Positions 8,472 through 14,803 are shown, counted from the first letter of the stretch. The stretch is DNA of 37,526 nucleotides from Rubellimicrobium thermophilum DSM 16684 (GCF_000442315.1 NZ_KE557324.1:286075-323600), one strand, 5' to 3'. The notes: generated by a model from the letters alone, not told the origin. Made by a program: numbers and translations.

Positions 8472-9079
8472 GCCTGCCTCCATTCCTGCACGAGGGCGCG
8501 GGTCGCCACTTCAGGGTCGGGCACGCGCACCACGGCCGAAACGACGGCGAGCCCCGCCGCCCCTGCGCGCCGCACCGGTTGCGCGTCGCCGAGGCCGAGG
8601 CCCCCGATCGCCACCGCCGGAACCCGCGACCGGGCGGCGATACGCGCGAGGCCATCGAAGCCTATGGGGGCGGCATGATCCGGCTTGGTTGCCGTGGCAC
8701 GGATCGGCCCGGCACCGATGTAGTCGACACCGGACGGGATCGCGGCACATTGCTCGGCCGTCTCGACCGACAGTCCGAGGATCTTTCCCGCGCCAAGACG
8801 GGCACGCGCCGCGCCCGGATCGCCATCGCCTTGGCCGATATGCAGCCCGTCCGCGCCGGAGGCCAACGCGACCTCCAGCCGGTCATTGACGATCAGCTTG
8901 ACGCCGAGCGGCGCAAGCTCGGCCATCAGAATGCGGGCGAGCGCCACCAGATCGGCATCCGACGCAGTCTTGTCGCGCAGCTGCACGGCCCAGGCCCCGC
9001 CGCGCGCCGCCGCGCGCGCCTGGTCGGCGACCGCGTACGGGGCGTCCGGATCGGTGATGACGTAGACGGCGCCGATCAT
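8468..9079 (-). CDS. thiE: thiamine-phosphate synthase ThiE
   Basis: A 203-residue TIM-barrel enzyme joining HMP-PP and thiazole phosphate to thiamine monophosphate. Visible motifs: YVITDP at the N terminus, WAVQLRDKTAS (phosphate/pyrimidine site, about 30-40), LIVNDRLEVALASGADGLHIGQGD (about 61-84), LGLSVETAEQ, DYIGAGPIRATATKP (phosphate loop, about 118-132) and VAIGGLGL. Length is usual for the family. The start overlaps the thiM stop and the stop overlaps the thiD start, both as ATGA, so the operon is translationally coupled. No frame break is seen. Confidence 0.92.
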   Translation of the reverse strand: MIGAVYVITDPDAPYAVADQARAAARGGAWAVQLRDKTASDADLVALARILMAELAPLGVKLIVNDRLEVALASGADGLHIGQGDGDPGAARARLGAGKILGLSVETAEQCAAIPSGVDYIGAGPIRATATKPDHAAPIGFDGLARIAARSRVPAVAIGGLGLGDAQPVRRAGAAGLAVVSAVVRVPDPEVATRALVQEWRQA

Positions 9080-9864
9080 GCCGGGCTCACCCTAGCGCCA
9101 GCGTCGAGCGCCTCGGGTGTGAGCGCCGCCAGCGCGTCCAGGAACGCCGGCTGGAAGCTGCCCGGCCCCTGCGCCGTCTCGGCCGCCGCTTCCCCGGCCA
9201 CACCGTAACAGGCGAGCGCCGCCGCGGTCGCCTCGAGCACCGGTTGACCCACGCAGAAGGCCGCGATCACGCCGTTGAGCGAGCAGCCCATCACCGTGAC
9301 ACGCGCCATGAGCGGATGCCCGTTGGCCACCCGATACCCCTTCGACCCGTCGGTAACGTAATCGACCGGGCCGGAAACGGCGACGACGCCACCCGTGCTT
9401 TGCGCCAGCCTCCGCGCCGCCTCCATCGCCGCCTCGACACTGTCGCCCGCATCGACCCCGCGCGCCGCGCCTGACAGCCCCGCCAGCGTCAGGATCTCGG
9501 AGGCGTTGCCGCGGATGACGCTCGGCCCGAGGTCGATGAGCCTTTGCGACAAGTCACTACGGAAGCGTGTCGCCGCCACGCCGACCGGATCGAACACCCA
9601 GGGCCTTGCGGCGCCGTTCATCACGACGGCGGCCTCCTCCATCGCGGCGCCCCAGTCGGGGTCGGCTGTGCCGATATTGACCGTGAGCGCCTGCGCAAGT
9701 CCTGCGAACTCCGCGGCCTCTTCGCGCGCATGCACCATCGCCGGGGAAGCGCCCGCGGCAAGCAGCACGTTGGCCATGAAATTCATTGCCACGAAATTGG
9801 TGATGTTGTGCACGAGCGGCGCGGTGTCGCGCATGCGTGCAAGGTGATGTCCCGGTGCGTCCAT
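9076..9864 (-). CDS. thiM: hydroxyethylthiazole kinase ThiM
   Basis: A 262-residue kinase for salvage of the thiazole moiety of thiamine. Motifs: PLVHNITNFVAMNFMANVLL (substrate pocket, about 16-35), SPAM (about 40), NIGT (about 63), WVFDPVGVAA (about 90), VIRGNASEI (about 115), VAVSGPVDYVTDG (about 150) and VTVMGCSLNGVIAAF (about 190, catalytic Cys; the usual GTGC is VMGC here). ATG 9864 is chosen because a GGGGAGA ribosome-binding site lies 5 nt upstream. It is the first gene after the TPP riboswitch. The gene order thiM-thiE-thiD defines a salvage operon rather than de novo synthesis (no thiC, thiG or thiS). Confidence 0.92.
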   Translation of the reverse strand: MDAPGHHLARMRDTAPLVHNITNFVAMNFMANVLLAAGASPAMVHAREEAAEFAGLAQALTVNIGTADPDWGAAMEEAAVVMNGAARPWVFDPVGVAATRFRSDLSQRLIDLGPSVIRGNASEILTLAGLSGAARGVDAGDSVEAAMEAARRLAQSTGGVVAVSGPVDYVTDGSKGYRVANGHPLMARVTVMGCSLNGVIAAFCVGQPVLEATAAALACYGVAGEAAAETAQGPGSFQPAFLDALAALTPEALDAGARVSPA

Positions 9865-9867
9865 GTT

Positions 9868-9888
9868 TCTCCCCGTCTCGGCGCGGGG
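9868..9888 (-). promoter_or_regulatory. Shine-Dalgarno-sequestering hairpin of thiM
   Basis: On the - strand CCCCG (9888-9884) can pair with CGGGG (9875-9871) across an 8-nt loop. The CGGGG overlaps the thiM ribosome-binding site GGGGAGA (9874-9868). This is the layout expected for the expression platform of a translationally acting TPP riboswitch, which would bury the site when TPP is bound. The assignment is inferred from pairing only. Confidence 0.45.
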
Positions 9889-9937
9889 ACACGCGATACG
9901 GGGAACGGATGAGCACTTGGCCCTGTTCGTCGCACCG

Positions 9938-10020
9938 CGGACTTCCTACGCCAGCATGATCTGGTTCAGGTTCGAAGGGTGCTTCTCAGACCGCGCCAAA
10001 TGCGCGGACGCCCCTGTCCG
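9938..10020 (-). promoter_or_regulatory. TPP riboswitch (THI box) controlling thiM-thiE-thiD-SDR
   Basis: Read on the - strand, the segment opens CGGACAGGGGCG and contains CTGAGA (9989-9984), then ACCCTTCGAACCTGA and CCAGATCATGCTGGCG, closing with GTCCG that pairs with the opening CGGAC as helix P1. CTGAGA, ACCCTT, GAACCTGA and ATGCTGGCG are the signature pieces of the TPP aptamer. A CGCGC/GCGCG stem forms P3. It lies 73 nt before thiM in the right orientation. TPP binding is expected to repress the operon, with the SD hairpin at 9868-9888 as likely platform. Confidence 0.9.
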
Positions 10021-10026
10021 TGGGGC

Positions 10027-10055
10027 AAGATAGACGACGTGGTCATGTCCGTCAA
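10027..10055 (-). promoter_or_regulatory. candidate hybrid promoter, IS end plus resident -10
   Basis: On the - strand TTGACG (10055-10050) lies inside the left inverted repeat of the IS. It is followed, after exactly 17 nt, by TATCTT (10032-10027) in resident DNA. A start about seven bases later falls at 10020, the first base of the riboswitch P1 helix. TTGACG differs from the -35 consensus by one base and TATCTT from the -10 consensus by two. The element would drive the thi operon. Confidence 0.55.
10033..10040. repeat. IS target-site duplication, left copy
   Basis: GACGACGT abuts the left end of the IS and is repeated exactly at 11419-11426 at the right end. Eight to nine base pairs is the usual duplication size of IS256-family elements. 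Confidence 0.85.
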
Positions 10056-10069
10056 GCTGGTGTAAATTC
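10041..10069 (+). repeat. IS left terminal inverted repeat
   Basis: It begins GGTCATGTCCGTCAAGCTGG and shares TGTCCG and AGCTGGTGTAA with the reverse complement of the right end. The four bases TCAA here create the outward-facing TTGACG, which the other end lacks. Confidence 0.85.
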
Positions 10070-10090
10070 CCGGATGGCCTGAGGGCATGA

Positions 10091-11296
10091 TCAGGCGGCC
10101 TTCGTGGTTATGCTGAGAATGGGGTCGATCTCCTCCTTGTCGATCTGGGCGAAGGCTTCGACCATCATGTAGCGGCTCGAGGTCTGCCATTCATCGTTCT
10201 GCTCGAACAGCACGGCGCCGATGAGCCGCATGATGGAGGCCTCGTTGGGGAAGATGCCGACGACATCGGCGCGGCGCTTCACCTCCTTGTTCAGGCGTTC
10301 GATCGGGTTTGTGGAATGCAGCTTGGTCCGGTGTTGGCGGGGGAAGGACATGTAGGCCAGCACGTCGTGCTCGCTGGCGTCCATGAGGTCGGCCAGCTTG
10401 GGCCAACGCGGGCGCAACTGCTCGGCCACCTTGCGCCAGGTCTCGCCGGCATGGGCGCGGTCCGGCTGGTCGAAGGCCTGCCGGATCGCGGCGGCGACGA
10501 CGGTGTGCTGGCCGCGCGAGACGTGCGCGAGGGCGTTCCTGATCCAGTGAACGCGGCACCGCTGCCACGTGGCTTCGAAGACCCGGGCGATGGCCGCCTT
10601 GAGCCCTGTGTGCGCGTCGCTGATGACCAGCCTGACCCCGCCGAGGCCGCGGGCGCGGAGAGACCGCAGGAACTCGGTCCAGAACGTCTCGGCTTCCGAA
10701 GGGCCAATACCCAGGCCGATGATTTCTCTCCGGCCTTCCGTGTTCGCGGCGACGGCGATTATCGCGGCGACCGGCACGATGCGACCGCCCTGGCGCACCT
10801 TGAGGTAGGTGGCGTCGAGCCAGACATAGGGCCAGTCGCCGGTCAGCGGACGGTTCAGGAACTCGCCCACCCGCTCGTCGATGTCCTTGCAGAGCTTCGA
10901 CACCGTGCTCTTCGAGATTCCGTTCAGGCCCATCGCCTGCACCAGCTCGTCCACTCGACGGGTCGAGACGCCGCCGATCCACGCCTCCTGGATGACGGCC
11001 ACCAGCGCCTGTTCCGAGGTCTTGCGGGCATCGAGGAAGCCCGGGAAATAGCTGCCCTGCCGCAGCTTCGGCACCCGCAGGTTCAAGGTGCCCAAACGGG
11101 TATCGAGAGCGCGCTCTCGATACCCGTTGCGCCACGTCGTGCGCTCACCGCTGCGTTCATGCCGACCGGCGCCGATGATGCCTTCCACATCGGTCTCCAT
11201 GATCAGCTGCAGAACGGCCTCGGCAATGCCGCGCAGGAAGTCTCCCTGATCGTGCTTGGCCAGAAGTTCGGAAAGGTCCATGTTCGTCTTGGTCAT
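10091..11296 (-). CDS. IS256-family transposase (401 aa)
   Basis: A Mutator/MULE-type DDE transposase. It starts at ATG 11296 (MTKTNMDLSELLAK). The longer in-frame start at 11374 lies close to the IS end and lacks family similarity. Motifs: the N-terminal RNGYRERALDTRLGTLNLRV with LRQGSYFPGFL; VWLDATYLKVR carrying the first catalytic Asp; LVISDAHTGLKAA carrying the second; CRVHWIRNAL; and NPIERLNKEVKRR carrying the catalytic Glu. Length is standard and no interruption is seen, so the element is likely active. Confidence 0.94.
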   Translation of the reverse strand: MTKTNMDLSELLAKHDQGDFLRGIAEAVLQLIMETDVEGIIGAGRHERSGERTTWRNGYRERALDTRLGTLNLRVPKLRQGSYFPGFLDARKTSEQALVAVIQEAWIGGVSTRRVDELVQAMGLNGISKSTVSKLCKDIDERVGEFLNRPLTGDWPYVWLDATYLKVRQGGRIVPVAAIIAVAANTEGRREIIGLGIGPSEAETFWTEFLRSLRARGLGGVRLVISDAHTGLKAAIARVFEATWQRCRVHWIRNALAHVSRGQHTVVAAAIRQAFDQPDRAHAGETWRKVAEQLRPRWPKLADLMDASEHDVLAYMSFPRQHRTKLHSTNPIERLNKEVKRRADVVGIFPNEASIMRLIGAVLFEQNDEWQTSSRYMMVEAFAQIDKEEIDPILSITTKAA

Positions 11297-11389
11297 CGGG
11301 GTCTCCGTATGGTTCGTGGTTGAAGCGTCGAAACTCCACCTCGATCCTACACCTCGATGGCCACCAAGGATCACACCGCCAGCGGCGAT

Positions 11390-11418
11390 GAAATTACACC
11401 AGCTCCTCGGACACTAAC
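11390..11418 (-). repeat. IS right terminal inverted repeat
   Basis: Its reverse complement begins GTTAGTGTCCGAGGAGCTGG and matches the left end in 22 of 29 positions. Confidence 0.85.
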
Positions 11419-11426
11419 GACGACGT
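11419..11426. repeat. IS target-site duplication, right copy
   Basis: Exact copy of GACGACGT at 10033-10040. Joining 10040 directly to 11427 restores the pre-insertion sequence. Confidence 0.85.
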
Positions 11427-11437
11427 CGGCCGAGACA

Positions 11438-11443
11438 TGTCAA
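11438..11443 (-). promoter_or_regulatory. possible original -35 of the thi operon, displaced by the IS
   Basis: A perfect TTGACA on the - strand. Removing the IS and one duplication copy would place it 19 nt upstream of TATCTT (10032-10027), which precedes the riboswitch. The IS now separates the two hexamers by about 1.4 kb. A 19-nt spacer is suboptimal, so the claim that it was the original promoter is tentative. Confidence 0.4.
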
Positions 11444-11494
11444 TGGCATCGCTTTCCGTACTTGACCGTAGTGGGGAAATTCCGTCGTCAGCCT

Positions 11495-11790
11495 GTCCTA
11501 ACCCCCCCGTGGTCCCAACCCTGTCCCAACCTCCCGAGGGGGTTGGGGACACGAAAAGCCGTTCAAAAACAAAGGTGTCCCCAACCTCACCCTGTGGTCC
11601 CAACCTTTTGCTACTCATTCATGTGGGAGAACGGAAAAGGTCGGGAACATGTTTTTCTATACGAAAAGAGAAGGACCCCCGTTGGGGACACCGAGGTTGG
11701 GACCACATCTGGTCAAGCCATTGGAGTAAAACGATAAAAGGCTGTCCCAACCTCCTCGAAGATTGGGACCACGCGTTCTGAGGTTGGGAC
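11495..11790. repeat. array of eleven GTCCCAACC motifs, candidate phage origin
   Basis: This stretch (11427-11919) has no convincing gene. Copies on the + strand: 11495 (GTCCTAACC), 11512, 11523, 11577 (GTCCCCAACC), 11597 and 11744. Copies in inverse orientation (GGTTGGGAC or close): 11541, 11681, 11695, 11761 and 11782. Spacing is irregular. A patch with A/T-rich tracts (about 11600-11665 and 11720-11740) lies between clusters, unusual in this GC-rich region. Several reading frames run through the array, so the repeats are not tied to one peptide. Iterons beside a primase gene with an easily melted segment are typical of phage and satellite origins; a regulator-binding array is the alternative. 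Confidence 0.7.
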
Positions 11791-11919
11791 CGGGGCGGAT
11801 CGAACGTCGATCACCGCCCGCCGCAGCGTCCCTGGTCGTTTTCGCTTTGGCCGAGGACCGCCGGATGCTACATCTGGTGGTGACCGAAGCCGAAGGCCCA
11901 CAACTTGTGAGCCTTCACG

Positions 11920-12441
11920 ATGAACACTCCGATCCCCGCGCAGGACGTCCGCCCCGAATCGGGCGCGATCAGCCGGTCCTGCATCCTCGCCCTCGATCTC
12001 GGCACCACGACCGGCTGGGCGCTCCGTAGCCATGACGGACTGATCACCAGCGGCACGGTCAGCTTTCGCCCCCGACGCTTCGACGGCGGCGGCATGCGGT
12101 ATCTCCGCTTCACCAACTGGCTGACCGAACTCGACCGTCTGTCCGGCCCCATTGCCGCGATTTGGTTCGAAGAGGTCCGCCGCCACGCCGGCACCGACGC
12201 GGCGCATGTGTTTGGAGGTCTCCTCGCGACGCTGACGACATGGGCCGAGTTGCGAGGAATTCCGTATAGCGGCGTTCCGGTCGGCACGATCAAGAAGTAC
12301 GCGACAGGCCGGGGAAATGCACCCAAGCAGGACATGATTGCCGCGGCACGGGCTCGCGGCTTTTCCCCTGCCGATGACAACGAAGCCGATGCAATCGCGA
12401 TACTGAATTGGGTCATCGACACAAACGGGGGTGTCGCATGA
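11920..12441 (+). CDS. RuvC-like (RNase H fold) Holliday-junction nuclease
   Basis: A 173-residue protein. ILALDLGTTTGWAL (about 22-35) carries the first catalytic Asp, IAAIWFEEVRRH (about 79-90) the catalytic Glu, and DDNEADAIAILNWV (about 152-165) the C-terminal acidic pair. This is the RNase H-fold arrangement of RuvC resolvases, and phage versions resolve recombination intermediates before packaging. Start ATG 11920 is chosen because the sequence before the motif is short and no earlier in-frame start fits. The stop overlaps the next gene (ATGA). In function it continues the replication module that stops at 6880. Confidence 0.85.
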   Translation: MNTPIPAQDVRPESGAISRSCILALDLGTTTGWALRSHDGLITSGTVSFRPRRFDGGGMRYLRFTNWLTELDRLSGPIAAIWFEEVRRHAGTDAAHVFGGLLATLTTWAELRGIPYSGVPVGTIKKYATGRGNAPKQDMIAAARARGFSPADDNEADAIAILNWVIDTNGGVA

Positions 12442-12962
12442 TCGACTTGAACCCGGAGTGGCGCTCGATCCCCGGTTGGCCGGAATACGATGTTTCCGAG
12501 GATGGACGGGTTCGGCGCGCTGTGGGCGGGAAAGGTGCCCGGGCGGGTCGGATTCTGAGGCAGTGGCGCAATCCCCAAAACCAGTACCTCTATGTTCAGC
12601 TGTGGCGCGGAAACCGCCGCACAGGCATCCCGGTCCATCGCCTTGTCGCCATGGCCTTTCTCGGACGTCCGCCCAGCGAACGTCACGTGGTCGCACATGA
12701 GGATGGCACGCGGGACGTCAACCACCCATGGAACCTCCGTTGGGCGACACAGCGCGAGAACGTCGGAGACACCGTGCGCCACGGCACGCACAACCGTGGC
12801 TCGAGAAACGGCCAGGCGAAGATCGACGAAGTCTGCGCGCTCGCGATCCGGAAGATGCACGCCATGGGGATTCCGAGACGGGAAGCGGCCGTGGGCTTTG
12901 GCCTCTCCCGTCAGGCCGTCGACGACATCATCAACGGAAAACGCTGGAGGCATGTCGCATGA
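12438..12962 (+). CDS. NUMOD4-HNH endonuclease with C-terminal DNA-binding domain
   Basis: A 174-residue protein starting MIDLNPEWRSIPG. NUMOD4 is at residues 6-30 (WRSIPGWPEYDVSEDGRVRR). The HNH_3 core is HVVAHEDGTRDVNHPWNLRW (about 77-96), followed by ATQRENV. The C-terminal third (RNGQAKIDEVCALAIRKMHA ... GLSRQAVDDIINGKRWRHV) is a helix-turn-helix-like module that probably recognises the target. It starts in an ATGA overlap with the RuvC-like gene and ends overlapping the next start. It differs in sequence from the HNH at 787, so it is not a recent duplicate. Confidence 0.82.
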   Translation: MIDLNPEWRSIPGWPEYDVSEDGRVRRAVGGKGARAGRILRQWRNPQNQYLYVQLWRGNRRTGIPVHRLVAMAFLGRPPSERHVVAHEDGTRDVNHPWNLRWATQRENVGDTVRHGTHNRGSRNGQAKIDEVCALAIRKMHAMGIPRREAAVGFGLSRQAVDDIINGKRWRHVA

Positions 12963-13168
12963 AATCGATGCGTTGGCATCCGGCCGGCTATGGCGGCTCG
13001 CGCCGCGATCCGGACCAGGTGAAGCGCGATGGCTGGCATGACGAGGGTGTGCTCGCCGTATCCGTCGACGACCATCGCCTGACCTGGCCAGAGCGCGAAC
13101 TGGTGCGTCAGCTCGGCGAGAAGCTGTATGGACCTCGGGCGAGCGACCGGGAGGCCGCGAATGGCTGA
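12959..13168 (+). CDS. small hypothetical phage protein (69 aa)
   Basis: Starts at ATG 12959, overlapping the HNH stop, and ends overlapping the next gene (start at 13161). A basic N terminus (MKSMRWHPAGYGGSRRDPDQ) is followed by a conserved-looking core GWHDEGVLAVSVDDHRLTWPERELVRQLGEKLYG. I know no function. The core and its position are recurrent in alphaproteobacterial phages (from memory of the pattern, not searched). It may be an accessory of the neighbouring HTH protein. Confidence 0.65.
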   Translation: MKSMRWHPAGYGGSRRDPDQVKRDGWHDEGVLAVSVDDHRLTWPERELVRQLGEKLYGPRASDREAANG

Positions 13169-13583
13169 GTGGACGCCCACCATGGTCGAGGACCGGCTCG
13201 AGAGCGCGGCCGACGTGTTCCGGTCGCTGCCCGAGGTGAAGCCGCAGGGCTACTTCAACGCCTGGCCCGAGTACTTCCACAGTTTCGCCGACCAGGTCGG
13301 TCAGGAGCCTCGGATGCGTCGACCCAAGCCCGGACCGCGCGACATCACGCAGGCCGAGGACGCCTTGCTCTGGCTACGCTGGCTCGATCCCGCCGACGCG
13401 CGCCTGCTCTGGCTCCGGGCGAACCGGAAGCCGTGGAAACCGATCTGCTGGGAACTCGGCATCAGCCGTGCCACCGCGAACCGGCGCTGGCAATACGGGA
13501 TCGCCGTGATCGTCTGGCGGCTGAATGGGAGGCAGGTGCCGAAGAAGCGGTCGATGGATTTCGTGGTCGGGCGTGCGGGATGA
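13161..13583 (+). CDS. DUF6362-like helix-turn-helix phage protein
   Basis: A 140-residue protein. Start ATG 13161 (MAEWTPTMVEDRLESAADVF) is preferred over ATG 13128, because the extra residues are the previous gene's shadow. The conserved part reads AEDALLWLRWLDPADARLLWLRANRKPWKPICWELGISRATANRRWQYGI, which contains a sigma-70-region-4-like helix-turn-helix. I assign it to DUF6362, seen upstream of phage packaging genes. A role in late-gene control is plausible but unproven. It ends 8 bp before the convergent toxin gene. Confidence 0.7.
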   Translation: MAEWTPTMVEDRLESAADVFRSLPEVKPQGYFNAWPEYFHSFADQVGQEPRMRRPKPGPRDITQAEDALLWLRWLDPADARLLWLRANRKPWKPICWELGISRATANRRWQYGIAVIVWRLNGRQVPKKRSMDFVVGRAG

Positions 13584-13590
13584 GCGCGCC

Positions 13591-14007
13591 TTACGTCGCC
13601 TCGAACGGGTTCAGCACCTCCACGTCCAGCCCGGCCACGTCCGCCCCGTTGCGCGTGACGAGCGTCAGGCCGTTGGTCTTGGCCGTCGCCGCCAGCAGCG
13701 CGTCGACGACCGGCACCGGACGGACCGCGTTCATTCGGCCCCATTCCTCCGCCACGGCCGTGTCGACGGGCAGAACCCGGTCACCGAAGCCCGCAATCAC
13801 GTCCCCGAGCCACGCCTCGAGCGCGGCGGCCTTCGTGGGATCGCGGCGGCGCGCCAGTTCCACGCCCTTGCGGATCTCGCCCAGCACCAGCGCGCTGAGC
13901 CACAGGTCGTCCTCGGCGACGCCCGACCACCAGGCCGCCACGGCCGGGTCGCAGCGGTCGCCCTTGCGCACTTCAGAGATGATGTTCGTGTCGATCAGGA
14001 AGCTCAC
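13591..14007 (-). CDS. PIN-domain toxin, VapC/FitB type
   Basis: A 138-residue PIN nuclease (GTG start at 14007). Acidic residues expected of the family: FLIDTNIISEVRKG (first Asp, about 5), LVLGEIRKGVEL (Glu, about 42), VVDALLAATAKTNGLTLVTRN (Asp and Asn, about 100-120). These chelate Mg2+ for RNA cleavage, commonly of initiator tRNA or rRNA. The GTG lies in a GTGA overlap with the antitoxin stop, the usual coupling in VapBC operons. The pair reads against the phage genes and is probably a cargo module that stabilises the prophage. Confidence 0.85.
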   Translation of the reverse strand: MSFLIDTNIISEVRKGDRCDPAVAAWWSGVAEDDLWLSALVLGEIRKGVELARRRDPTKAAALEAWLGDVIAGFGDRVLPVDTAVAEEWGRMNAVRPVPVVDALLAATAKTNGLTLVTRNGADVAGLDVEVLNPFEAT

Positions 14008-14288
14008 AGGGAGACGTCGCGCCCGAAATCGCGGGGACGGTCGAGATCGATCCCTTCGAGCGGCGCCGAGGCGAGCAACGCCTTGAGACCGCCGCTGCGG
14101 GGCGTGGCGATCCTCTCGCGCAGGATGGCGCGCGTCTCGCTCTCGCGTTCGGGATCGCCGAGAGCGGTGGCGACGTCCCGGACGAGGGCGGCATCCTCCT
14201 TGCGGACCTGCACTTCCACGCGCACGAAGCCCTGCCGCTGACGGCGCTTGCGCCACTGGGTGACGGGGGAAGGATCGGTGCTGGCCAT
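14004..14288 (-). CDS. cognate antitoxin of the PIN toxin (94 aa)
   Basis: ATG 14288 is chosen over ATG 14300, because GGAGGG lies four bases before it and the upstream ATG falls inside the putative operator. The N-terminal half is strongly basic (WRKRRQRQGFVRVEVQVRKE), with a beta strand (FVRVEVQV) followed by a helix, compatible with a ribbon-helix-helix-like DNA-binding fold. The C-terminal half (LKALLASAPLEGIDLDRPRD) would wrap the toxin. The family name is uncertain, and identification rests on coupling to the PIN gene. Confidence 0.75.
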   Translation of the reverse strand: MASTDPSPVTQWRKRRQRQGFVRVEVQVRKEDAALVRDVATALGDPERESETRAILRERIATPRSGGLKALLASAPLEGIDLDRPRDFGRDVSL

Positions 14289-14299
14289 GCTGCCCTCCA

Positions 14300-14321
14300 T
14301 TTCCGGAAATACTACCGGAAA
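14300..14321 (-). promoter_or_regulatory. candidate autoregulatory operator of the toxin-antitoxin pair
   Basis: TTTCCGG (14300-14306) and CCGGAAA (14315-14321) form an exact inverted repeat with an 8-bp centre. On the - strand the centre contains TAGTAT, a possible -10. It lies 11 bp upstream of the antitoxin ATG and is typical of operators bound by the TA complex. Confidence 0.6.
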
Positions 14322-14485
14322 GATGGGGGCGCGGCAACGGGCTTCAAGATCGCGCTGTCAAGTCACAACGAACCCGCGAGACATTTTCCCGCGAGACACC
14401 GGAAGGCGAGACGCCGAAGCCCAGCCACGCTATCAAATCACTAGACTCGGAGTTGTGCGCTCGGGCGAACCGACGCTCATCCCGA

Positions 14486-14771
14486 GGTGGACACCGGGGC
14501 TGGCTTCCGGGGTCCAGCCGGGGTCCAGGCTGCCAAGCCCTTGTTTTTCGGTTCCTTTCTGGGCCGGAACGTATGCTGGCGGGCTTGGCTCGGCATTTCG
14601 CCAGCGTCAGGGCCAGATTTTTGGGAAGCCACCGGAGTCCAGCGTCCACCCGCGACGCCACGAAACCCTCGTGAATTCAAACATCTGACCGGCCGCGCGG
14701 GATGGACACCCCGCGGATGCCGGAGTCCAGCCGGAAGCCGGCGGACCCCATCGCGCCGGAGTCCAGCCCGG
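14486..14771. repeat. GGRGTCCAGC repeat field upstream of the ParB-methyltransferase
   Basis: The stretch 14322-14803 has no supported gene. It holds GGGGTCCAGC at 14509, GGGGTCCAGG at 14520, and GGAGTCCAGC at 14634, 14722 and 14758. Most copies are preceded by CC. There are also inverse-like GTGGACACC (14487) and TGGACACC (14703). The last three copies also share a CCGGAGTCCAGC context. Two frames are open through it (for example 14487-14807) but encode low-complexity Arg/Pro/Ser strings. It resembles the array at 11495 in style but not in sequence. A binding array or a slowly decaying coding repeat are both possible. Confidence 0.55.
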
Positions 14772-14803
14772 CGGATGCCGACCTATCATCGACAGGAACC
14801 TGC

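Larger units (their letters stand above)
10041..11418 (-). mobile_element. IS256-family insertion sequence (1378 bp)
   Basis: The element is bounded by imperfect 29-bp inverted repeats (10041-10069 and 11390-11418, 22 of 29 positions matching, with the shared core AGCTGGTGTAA) and flanked by the 8-bp direct repeat GACGACGT. It holds one intact transposase gene on the - strand. The length and organisation are typical of IS256. Intact ends, intact gene and perfect duplication indicate a recent insertion. It lies in the promoter region of the thi operon, with the transposase in the same direction, so readthrough into the operon is also possible. Confidence 0.92.

Noticed and set aside
11357..11781. 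Open frames through the repeat array as genes
   Set aside because: Two overlapping frames are open there only because the repeats lack stops; the peptides are low complexity, one starts inside the IS end, and no ribosome site is present.
11495..11790. GTCCCAACC array as CRISPR
   Set aside because: Units are only 9 bp, spacing is irregular and both orientations occur; no cas genes nearby.
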